Shown here: piece by piece, positions 15,897 through 24,100 of the stretch
Position numbering within the stretch: position 1 is the first letter of the stretch
Layout of the letters: each line of letters opens with the position of its first letter
From: Verrucomicrobia subdivision 6 bacterium
GTDB lineage: Bacteria; Verrucomicrobiota; Verrucomicrobiia; Methylacidiphilales; Verrucolacustridaceae
Length of the DNA stretch: 32,092 nucleotides
Assembly (NCBI GenBank): GCA_945876115.1
Contig: CAMCNF010000007.1
Location: 1 to 32,092, forward strand
Direction of reading: 5' to 3'
Notes under the pieces: generated by a model
What the model was told of the DNA's origin: nothing
Databases searched by the model: none
What the model saw: the letters and a program-made list of their open reading frames with translations, nothing else
Position numbers and translations under genes: made by a program

Positions 15897-17168
15897 TTAT
15901 CCGATCCGATTCGATGCAAACAAGGGTTGCAACGTTTCCGGAATCTCCACCTTTCCCTCTTTCGTCTGGTAAGTCTCCACCAACGCAATGAAAAGCCGCG
16001 CCAGCGCCGTGCCTGAACCATTCAAAGTATGACAGGGCCGATTCTTCCCATCCGCCCCCTTAAACCGCAACCCCATCCGCCGAGCTTGAAAATCCATAAA
16101 ATTACTGCACGACGAAACTTCTAAAAACTGACCCATCCCTGGAGCCCACACTTCGAGGTCGTAGCACCGCGCCGCCCCAAAACCTATGTCCCCCGCACAA
16201 AGCTCAATCTTTCGATAGTGCAAACCCAACTTGCGTAGGACCGACTCAGCGTGCTGGCAAAGTTCCTCCAGCGCCTTCATCGAGCGATCTGGATGCTCAA
16301 TCCAGACCAACTCCACTTTGTCGAACTGATGCATCCTCCCCAGCCCACGCGTCTCTTTTCCCGCACTCCCCGCCTCTTTCCGAAAGCACGGAGTATAGGC
16401 CACATACCGTTTCGGTAGGTCCCCCTCGGCTAATATCTCTTCTCGGTGAAGATTCGTCACGGGCACCTCCGCCGTCGGCACCAAGAAAAGCTCCCCTCCC
16501 TCTACCGCATACATGTCATCACGAAACTTGGGCAACTGCCCTGTGCCCACCATGCTCGCTTCCCGCACCAGAAAAGGAGTCGAGACCTCGGTGTACCCGT
16601 GCTCCCCACTATGTAAATTCAACATCCAACTAATTAAACTCCTCTCTAACCGCGCCCCCGCCCCCCGATACACCGCAAACCCACTGCCAGAAACTTTAGC
16701 CGAGGCCGTGAAATCCAAGATCCCCAGCGCCTCGCCCAAGGCCACGTGATCCTTAGGTTTAAAATCAAATTTCTTTGGCTCACCCCAAGTCGAAAGCACT
16801 GGATTGTCCGCCGCCGAACTACCCTGCGGACATCCTTCCCAAGGCATGTTGGGGATCGAAAGTAGTAACCCCTCCTGCTTTGTCTCCACCGCCGCCGTGG
16901 CCCCATCCAACTCCGCAATTCGATCCGACTTTTCCTTCATCCCCGCCAATAAATCATCCGCCGACTCCTTCTTCGCCTTCCGCACTCCCACCTCCTTACT
17001 AATTGCGTTCCGCTCCGCCTTCAACTTTTCCACTTCGCCAATCAGTTTCCGGCGCTCCTCATCGACTTCCAATACCTTAGCCAAACCGTCCGCCGCGCCT
17101 TTCCCGCGAGAGAGCAACCTCTGCTTAACCCCCTCAGGGTCTTTTCGGATCAACGCCATATCGAGCAT
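15897..17168 (-). CDS. serS: Seryl-tRNA synthetase
   Basis: 423 aa class II aminoacyl-tRNA synthetase charging tRNA-Ser. The N-terminal helical hairpin (about residues 25-105, Lys/Glu-rich coiled coil) binds the long variable arm of tRNA-Ser. The catalytic core has TAEVPVTNLHREEIL, motif 2 CFRKEAGSAGKETRGLGRMH and motif 3 TLNGSGTALARLFIALVETY. The open frame extends 14 codons upstream, but the ATG at 17168 (MLDMALIRKDPEGVKQRL) matches the usual SerRS N-terminus. It diverges from the superoxide dismutase gene at 17308. Confidence 0.95.
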   Translation of the reverse strand: MLDMALIRKDPEGVKQRLLSRGKGAADGLAKVLEVDEERRKLIGEVEKLKAERNAISKEVGVRKAKKESADDLLAGMKEKSDRIAELDGATAAVETKQEGLLLSIPNMPWEGCPQGSSAADNPVLSTWGEPKKFDFKPKDHVALGEALGILDFTASAKVSGSGFAVYRGAGARLERSLISWMLNLHSGEHGYTEVSTPFLVREASMVGTGQLPKFRDDMYAVEGGELFLVPTAEVPVTNLHREEILAEGDLPKRYVAYTPCFRKEAGSAGKETRGLGRMHQFDKVELVWIEHPDRSMKALEELCQHAESVLRKLGLHYRKIELCAGDIGFGAARCYDLEVWAPGMGQFLEVSSCSNFMDFQARRMGLRFKGADGKNRPCHTLNGSGTALARLFIALVETYQTKEGKVEIPETLQPLFASNRIG

Positions 17169-17307
17169 TCCGCCATTCAACCCATTTTTAGTCCCTTCGT
17201 CGAGACCCACCCTAAGCCTTGAATTTCACCAACCCAACCCCTTAACCTCCGCACGAAAAACCTTTCTCGGGTTTGACGCCACCCCTTCTCTGCTGAATAA
17301 TTCCCCT

Positions 17308-17922
17308 ATGTCCCATACCTACCCCAACCAACAAGAATCCCTCCTCGCTAAAGTGAAGGGAAAAACCGGCAAGATTTCCGATAAAACCCACGAAGAGCAC
17401 CTCAAACTCTACACCGGCTACGTCAACAAAAGTAACGCCATCCTTGCTGAGCTCGAAAAAATGGGCACACCTGATCCCACCAATCCCGCCGTCGCCAATC
17501 AGATCTTTTCTAGTGTCCGATCCCTCAAGGTCGATTTCACTTTCGCCATCGGCGGATTGAAGAACCACGAACTCTACTTCTCCATCCTTGGAGGCAACGG
17601 CAAACCTACCGATCGCATCCTCAAACATATCGACCAAGACTTTGGCTCTTTCGATAACTACAAGAAGGATCTCAAGGCTACTGGCATCTCCGCCCGCGGT
17701 TGGGCTTGGACTGGCTACGATCACGGCACCAAAAAACTCTTCAACTACATTGGCGACGCGCAGAATAGCTACCCCGTCTGGGGCGTAGTTCCCCTCCTCG
17801 GCCTTGATGTCTACGAACACGCCTACTACGCCGACTTTTTCAGCAACCGCGGCGGATATATCGACGAGTTTCTCAACTTCGTCGATTGGTCTGCCGTCGA
17901 AGCCCTTCTCCCCAAGGTCTGA
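17308..17922 (+). CDS. Fe/Mn-family superoxide dismutase
   Basis: 204 aa, disproportionates superoxide. No signal peptide, so cytoplasmic. Likely metal ligands are His87 (GGLKNHELYF), Asp167 and His171 (LGLDVYEHAYY). The first ligand helix is unusual: THEEHLKLYTGYV gives His28 and His31 before Tyr35, whereas E. coli SodB has His26, His30 and Tyr34 at strict four-residue steps. Gly83 stands where Fe enzymes have Gln69, and Gln152 lies near the Mn-type Gln position, favouring a Mn or cambialistic enzyme by inference. The start is the ATG at 17308; the frame is open far upstream but antisense to serS. The stop codon lies within the MEMO frame. Confidence 0.85.
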   Translation: MSHTYPNQQESLLAKVKGKTGKISDKTHEEHLKLYTGYVNKSNAILAELEKMGTPDPTNPAVANQIFSSVRSLKVDFTFAIGGLKNHELYFSILGGNGKPTDRILKHIDQDFGSFDNYKKDLKATGISARGWAWTGYDHGTKKLFNYIGDAQNSYPVWGVVPLLGLDVYEHAYYADFFSNRGGYIDEFLNFVDWSAVEALLPKV

Positions 17923-18836
17923 CCCCCGCCCCCGCCCAACTCACGGCACGTTGTGCCGGGTCGTGCTATCCCGCAGATCCGCAGGAGCTACTCCGTTCCT
18001 TTTCTACTGCCTTAGAAAAAGTCGCGCCCCTCAAAAAGATCCCGCACGATCTGCGCCGACCGATTGTCCCGCATATCGATTTTCGAGTTAACTTCAGTCT
18101 CTACGCCGAAACTTACGCTCTTTGGCGCGACGCCAACTGGTTTCCCTCCCGCGTCATCGTTCTCGGCGTAGGCCACCGTTGCCCCAGTGAACTCGCCTGC
18201 CTTTCCGTGGGATACCGAACCCCTCTCGGCGAGGTTCCTGCCGCCCACGATATTTTTTCTGCCTTAAGCTCCTCCTGTCCTTTCCCTATCGGCCAAGAAA
18301 CCCGCGGATTCCAAGGAGAGCACTCGATCGAATTCGTCGTCATCTGGCTTCAGGCCTTGCGGGATCTATTTTTTCCATGTCGCTCCTTCACCATCCTTCC
18401 CATTCTTTGTGGCGGATTCCATCAGGCTGTGGAAACGGGAGCCCCTCCTCTCTCCACCTCCCCTGAGACGATTTTTTCCCAAGCCCTTGCCCAATTCTCC
18501 CAAGACCCCGACACCGCCATGGTCGCCAGTATCGATGGCTGCCACGTCGGCCCTCGATTTCAACACCCCTTTGCCGCAGAAAAGAAAGTTCAAGCGGAAG
18601 TCTCAAAGTGGGAAAAGAAACTGTGGACCTTGGCCTCGAGTGAAAAACTCCCCGAGTTTTTTCAGCATTTCGGTGCCAACCAAAATAACTATAATTTCGA
18701 TGGAGTCGGAGTTCTCCACACCCTCCTCGCAGGCCAAAATCTCCGGTCCAAAACCAAACCCCCAGTCCAGTGGTACGAACCTTCCGATCAATCCATCGTC
18801 AGCTTTTCTCGTGGTCACCTTTTACCAGCGAGCTGA
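17886..18836 (+). CDS. MEMO/AmmeMemoRadiSam system protein B family protein
   Basis: Up to 316 aa. Family signatures in order: AGSCYPADP (24-32), VPHIDFRVN (61-69, His63), VLGVGHR (92-98, His97), GEHSIEFVV (144-152) and SIDGCHVGPRF (215-225, Cys219/His220), matching the His/His/Cys site of MEMO1-type proteins, which resemble non-haem iron dioxygenases. Activity in bacteria is not established; the usual AMMECR1 and radical-SAM partners are not here. The start is uncertain: TTG at 17886 overlaps the dismutase gene by 37 bases, while a CTG at 17919 would fit the family N-terminus better. Either way it is tightly coupled to the dismutase gene. Confidence 0.82.
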   Translation: MVCRRSPSPQGLTPAPAQLTARCAGSCYPADPQELLRSFSTALEKVAPLKKIPHDLRRPIVPHIDFRVNFSLYAETYALWRDANWFPSRVIVLGVGHRCPSELACLSVGYRTPLGEVPAAHDIFSALSSSCPFPIGQETRGFQGEHSIEFVVIWLQALRDLFFPCRSFTILPILCGGFHQAVETGAPPLSTSPETIFSQALAQFSQDPDTAMVASIDGCHVGPRFQHPFAAEKKVQAEVSKWEKKLWTLASSEKLPEFFQHFGANQNNYNFDGVGVLHTLLAGQNLRSKTKPPVQWYEPSDQSIVSFSRGHLLPAS

Positions 18837-18873
18837 TATTTTCAGTTCGGAGTTCGAATTGGAATATTATCAG
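18833..18873. terminator. Possible bidirectional terminator hairpin between convergent genes
   Basis: CTGATATTTTCAGTTCG and CGAATTGGAATATTATCAG can pair imperfectly around a GAGTT loop (about 14 pairs, a two-base bulge and three mismatches or wobbles). It contains the stop codons of both the MEMO gene and the convergent TpsB gene. The stem is AT-rich and has no clean T-run, so terminator function is only a suggestion. Confidence 0.4.
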
Positions 18874-21095
18874 TATGCTAGTGTGGCGCTTACCACGGCC
18901 TGACTGCTCCCAGCTCTTCCACCGACTCCCCCCGTTGTTCCTGGAGGCGCTTGCTGGAGTTGGAATCCCCAGTCAAAACGTGCAGTGAAATAAGGCCCAA
19001 TAGAGTAGCGCAATCCCGGTCCAATACTCATTAGATGCCAATCCACCGAGGTGGTGGTATCGGAGTTTTCTTGTAGCACCTGCCCATAATCGAAGAATCC
19101 CAGAAGAATAAGCTGATCAGGAAACCGACCGTCCCCCAAGATTTGTCCGAAACTGATGGGCGGAGACCGCAGCTCGACGTTCGTCATGTAAGCATTATCG
19201 CCATTGGCCGAACGCTGATCATATCCACGCACCGTGTCATAGCCCCCAATACCGAAACTCTCTGTCGGCATAAGGGTTCGATTCGATTGTTGGATCTGGA
19301 GATTTCCCACTAGGCTAATGCCTTCGGGTAGACGGAAAACCCGGTTCAAAAGAAACTTCCCGTAGATGTAGTTTGCGGTCGCACCACCATTGATTTGCTG
19401 AAAGCTCGCATTGGAATTATCCCCCGTCGCCCCACCTGGACTAGCAAACCCAACAAGCTCCAATGCAGTCGATCCAAAAGGATCCGTCATTGTCGCTGTA
19501 TACCCAAAAACAAATTGGAAAATGTTATACAAACCCGCCAGGCCATTTGTACTTGGCTCTAACTGAGCCCCCGCGAAGAAAACATCGCTATTTGCCGCTT
19601 TAAAATCAAATCCGAGATAGGCCTGGTGACGAAAATCACCCTTGTTGTCTTTGAAAAGAAATGTGGGCAGAAGAATGTTGTAGCGCCCGCTTACTTGCCA
19701 GTAGTAGCTGGATAAGTCCAACTGTCCGACAGCATCGGGATTGGCCTTGGAATAACTCCCAAAAATTGTGGCCGTATGTCGCCAAGGCAAGGCCGCCGCC
19801 CAAGAAGCCGAATTCGCCTGTAATTTTGAAAAGCCTCCGCTTGTCAGATATTGGTAATCAAGCTTTTGATCCCACCCCGTCCACACATCCATCATCGTAA
19901 ATCCCGTCGAGTACCGATCATAACCTAGGGTCGACACTCCAAAATTATCATACGAGACGTAGGGGCGCAGAGGAAACCGATCGGTCACTTCCAAGACCAC
20001 ATCCGTGGAACCCGCCTTGGATCCAGGCGCCAAGGATGTCTGGACCTGACGAAACGGATTGGCATTAAGCCAAGCGACATCGTCCCCGAGTGCAGGCAAC
20101 CCGATCTCATCATCAGACCGAAGACGAACCTCATCAGCCAGATTCTTCGAATTGAAATAACGATTCCCCTCAACCCGCACTTCACCCAATCGACCCGAAA
20201 GAATCAGAATTTGGATTACCCCTCCGCGTATCTCCTGCTCAGGGACGATAACGGTTGCGACCATCCTTCCTGTCGAAGCAAGCCACTCATTCACCTTTTT
20301 CCTTATCTCGCTCAAAGTTTTTATCGAAACTGGCTTATCCATATACGAAGATGCAATTTTCTCGGCTTGAGACTTACTCAAAAATGGAACCCTACTTTCC
20401 ACTCCCTGGAACTCGGGAATTCCTAAGGGCTGGATTTGTGCAGGATCACCAAGAAAGATCAAACCCCGCAAGGAGGTAGCAAAGGGCTTAGAATTTTCTG
20501 TCTTTTGTGACGGCTGCTCCTCGACATTTAAAATAGGCGGATGCGGATCCAGGCGTAAGGGATCCGTTCCATAATCTTGATACGCTTGGCCATACTCCAA
20601 AGAGGGGCCCATACGCGCAGGCAGTGAGGAACCCTCCGCCCGCCTGCGGAATACCCTCTCAGTGGTAGTGAGAGATTGATTGGCCTTTACCGCCATCCTG
20701 CCAGGAGGGGGCGCCGCTGGCTTAGCGGGTGGAACTGAAACCTGCACCTGGCTTTCTTTCGTAGTCGGAACGGGAGTTGGTTGCTCTGGGGGAGTCTGCT
20801 TGCCATCTTCTGGGAGCTTCTCCAGTTCCCCCTCCCGAGGAGCACGGAACCGCGGCGGCCCGCCGCGTAAATTTGTGGCCTCTGCGGTTGTGCCGATATT
20901 TTCCCATTTTACTTTGTAGCGGGTGCCATCTGGATACTCCTTAATCGCATAAAGCGTTCCGTTATCGGAAGACTCCGCACTGGCCTTTGCCAAAAGAAAA
21001 AACCCAGCAAATAGGACAAATAAAATAATCATTGGGCCCTGCGCCCATGACTCCGGGGACGCCCTTGCTGGGCTCCAAAAACGGAAGTATGCCAT
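18870..21095 (-). CDS. Two-partner secretion outer-membrane transporter (TpsB, ShlB/FhaC/HecB family)
   Basis: 741 aa, longer than the usual 550-600 aa. A signal anchor or signal peptide (about residues 22-41, IILFVLFAGFFLLAKASA) is followed by a Pro/Glu-rich extension of about 165 residues, then POTRA-type domains (about 225-370, with VSIKTLSEIRKKVNEWL and ILSGRLGEVRVEGNRYF) and a 16-strand-type beta barrel (about 375-741). The barrel has the conserved GGYDTVRGYD motif of Omp85/TpsB proteins and ends in an aromatic residue (ATLAY). It would export the adjacent TpsA protein across the outer membrane. The gene follows tpsA by 49 bases on the same strand. The start lacks a ribosome binding site; an ATG at residue 22 is an alternative. 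Confidence 0.92.
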   Translation of the reverse strand: MAYFRFWSPARASPESWAQGPMIILFVLFAGFFLLAKASAESSDNGTLYAIKEYPDGTRYKVKWENIGTTAEATNLRGGPPRFRAPREGELEKLPEDGKQTPPEQPTPVPTTKESQVQVSVPPAKPAAPPPGRMAVKANQSLTTTERVFRRRAEGSSLPARMGPSLEYGQAYQDYGTDPLRLDPHPPILNVEEQPSQKTENSKPFATSLRGLIFLGDPAQIQPLGIPEFQGVESRVPFLSKSQAEKIASSYMDKPVSIKTLSEIRKKVNEWLASTGRMVATVIVPEQEIRGGVIQILILSGRLGEVRVEGNRYFNSKNLADEVRLRSDDEIGLPALGDDVAWLNANPFRQVQTSLAPGSKAGSTDVVLEVTDRFPLRPYVSYDNFGVSTLGYDRYSTGFTMMDVWTGWDQKLDYQYLTSGGFSKLQANSASWAAALPWRHTATIFGSYSKANPDAVGQLDLSSYYWQVSGRYNILLPTFLFKDNKGDFRHQAYLGFDFKAANSDVFFAGAQLEPSTNGLAGLYNIFQFVFGYTATMTDPFGSTALELVGFASPGGATGDNSNASFQQINGGATANYIYGKFLLNRVFRLPEGISLVGNLQIQQSNRTLMPTESFGIGGYDTVRGYDQRSANGDNAYMTNVELRSPPISFGQILGDGRFPDQLILLGFFDYGQVLQENSDTTTSVDWHLMSIGPGLRYSIGPYFTARFDWGFQLQQAPPGTTGGVGGRAGSSQAVVSATLAY

Positions 21096-21144
21096 GATTC
21101 ATTACAACCCACCGCTCTGCGCCCGAGGCCCAAAAAGTAGTAAA

Positions 21145-24100
21145 TTATTGGCCTAGCGAATCAGAACTTTGTGAATACTGCGAATAACTTAATTCCCCTT
21201 TTTCGCTACCAATCTTTTGAGAAACCTCCCGCGGGCCAGTGGCTTCCCCTCTCCGAGTCTCCAAATATTTTGGAAGCCGGGTCACTGGCTTTGCCTCCTT
21301 GGCTTTAATTCCTAAACCACTATCAGAATCATACTTCTGCGAGTTCATGCTTTTAAGCTCAGAAACCCCACTCTCTGGTGAGCGGTTTATCACTACCTCA
21401 CCCACAAAAAGCCGAGGCAAAGTGATTCCTGTAATTGGAACAGCCGCAAGAAAAGCCTGTTGATCCGTGATCTGAAATAAGTCTGCCACAGGCAATACAT
21501 CGGCCAGTTGGGCTTGATATACCGCTACTGAGCCTCCAGGTAATGAGTTGCCAACGGTGAAGGCCCCTGCCCCCGTAATCTGAATCTGCGGTGCCTGATT
21601 AAAAACGGGTACTAACCCACTAATACCTCCGTTAAATGTCGTCGGATAGTTGTCATTGGGATTAGCGGAAAATACCAGAGAACGGCCTGCGCTGGATACC
21701 AAAGCAGAGCCCCCTGCCAGATTAAGAAAGTTACCCGCATCCACTGTGACTGATCGACCTCGAATGGAGGCCCCAGCCCCAAGTCCTACGTCCTGCCCCT
21801 GGACGAGAATATTCCCAAAGGAGACCGCTGCACCGAAGCTCTGGGCAAAAGTGATGTCTCCTGCCGTTCCCGCAGTTATCACTAGATTTCTTTGCCCTCC
21901 GCTACTATTCAACGTCCCCGCAAAGTTTAAATTCCTACCGACCCCAGAGAGAGAGGCGTTCTGAGCAAATAGAAGATTAGAAGAAATCGTAACATCGGTT
22001 CCAGTAGGTGCTGTCATATCAATCTCGGGTGCATTTAAGGTAAAAGCACTTCCCGTGATCGAGGTGCCCGAGATCTGAATAATTCCTGCAGTCAAAATCC
22101 CAGGGGTGCTCAACGCAAGGCTGGAGCCTAAAATGACTGTGTTACTCCCAGCATCTAGATTGCCGTTGAGATTTATAACGCCAGATGTCTGAAAGCTGAC
22201 ATCATAGCTAAAGGTGGTTGCCGCGGTTCCCGCTAACTGGATGGCTCCAGATCCATCTACTCTGCCAAACGTGACGAGCCCTGTGGTGCTCAGAAACCCC
22301 GCCTCGGTACTGCTTATTTGTAGACCCACCAGGCTCGGATCACTGATCGAAATGGCACGCCCCAAGGTATTCGGCTGAATCGTGATGGCACCGCTACCCG
22401 AACTCATCGCCGCCCCAATCACAATATTATCCACCGTCAAAGTAATTGCACCCGCTCCCTCCACACTTACCGCCGCACCTGTACTCAGAGAACCAGATGT
22501 CGTCACCGAGAGCCCACCCAGGGCACTACCTCCTCCACCCACTTCGGAGGAAAATAGAATATCTCCGGTTCCTGCAGCCAAAGTCAAAGCCTGCGTTCCA
22601 CGCAAAGTACTAGAGAATGTAATATTTCCTGCTGTTCCACTCACAGATCCCGTTCCCCCAGCAGTTGAAATGACTGAGGTTCCTCCAAGAAACACAGGAT
22701 CGTTAAAACCAACTGCGGATCCATTCCCCCCAGAAGAAAGACCAATCGCACTGCCTCCGACTGCGGTAATCGATCCATTTAACGTAATTTGTGCTCCAGA
22801 AGTACTATCGATCGTAACTGTGCCAGCCGCCCCCCCAATACCCGATACCTGGGCCGCTCCTCCTGAAGTGTTGATCCCAGCCACCGAAACAGCTCCAAAG
22901 GCAGAGATTGCTACTGAACCGCCTGCCTGACCGACAAGACCAGTAGAATCTCCCCTAGTATCAATCGCACCCGAGACCGTAGCTAAACCTCCTGTGCTGC
23001 TAATCGAAACCGCCCCGCCCACTCCTGGAACTGCTGGAAACGTAGTTGCGCCGCCCACATTGACCGCACCGGTTGCTGCCACACCCAAAGAAGCTCCCGT
23101 AACATTACCTAACGTAATTTGAGCCCCGCTCAGGCTAACAATTCCCATCCGTATGGCAGCCCCAAGAACACCTGCCGTGAAGTTACCCGAGCCAGCCACA
23201 GCAGTCAGTCCTCGGGGAGTAGCCGTAGAATCACTATTCAAAGTAGATGAAAATGAAACACTGTTATCTGCCACCCCATCCGTATCAATAGCAAGATTCG
23301 CAGAAATCGTCGTGGGGGCGTTGAATGAGACCGTAGCACCACCTACCCCGTCATCTACCTTCAGAATAGTTCCTGCCATGCTGATACTAGTTCCTGATAC
23401 ATCGAAGTCCGCCAAAGACGATATGGCTCCAATACTTCCACCTAAACTCACCACACCAGATCCAGCATTCAGTGTTAGAGTGCGGTTATTGATAGCGGAA
23501 TTATCTGCGTCGATTGTCGAGCCAAAGGCAATATTTGCACCCGTGGATAATCCCAAGTTCGAACTATCCACCTCCGGGGAATTTCCCAAAAGAACAGGAG
23601 AATCAATCGTTATTGTCTTAGAAGCAGTCAGAACGCTCCCATTCAAATTCGTCTGCCCGGTCGGAGCTGGATCGGTTTTGTCGGTAACAAAAGAAACGTT
23701 GTAAGCAAAAGTGGTTGTACCACTCCCTGCTAGATCAATCGTTCCCGTGCCATCGCTTTGACCAAATGTGACAAGCCCCGTGGTGGAAAGCCTAGCCAAC
23801 TCCAATGCACTTACTTCCAGTACGGCGCCACTCACGGGGTCGTTGATCGAGATGCCCCGAGTGAGTGTTGTCGTACGAACTGTAATCGCTCCTGAAGTAG
23901 TGGCGACCGCCCCGGCCAAAACCAGATCATCAGCTGTCAAAAGAATCGCTCCTGCACCCGCCACCGAAACTGTGCTGCCTGTTGTCAGAATTCCCGAGCT
24001 ATTGACCGTCAAACTGGCAAGTTGTGTAGCTCCCACGGCACCGCCAAAGGTCAAGTCTCCAAGACCCGCTGTGATCGTAAGCGCCCGTGACGTGCTATCA

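Noticed and set aside
16804-17307. N-terminal extension of the superoxide dismutase frame
   Set aside because: It is antisense to serS; the dismutase family N-terminus begins near the ATG at 17308.
17160-17308. Possible terminator AAACC/GGTTT hairpin in the serS-dismutase gap
   Set aside because: The stem is only five pairs and lies between divergent genes, where a terminator is not expected.
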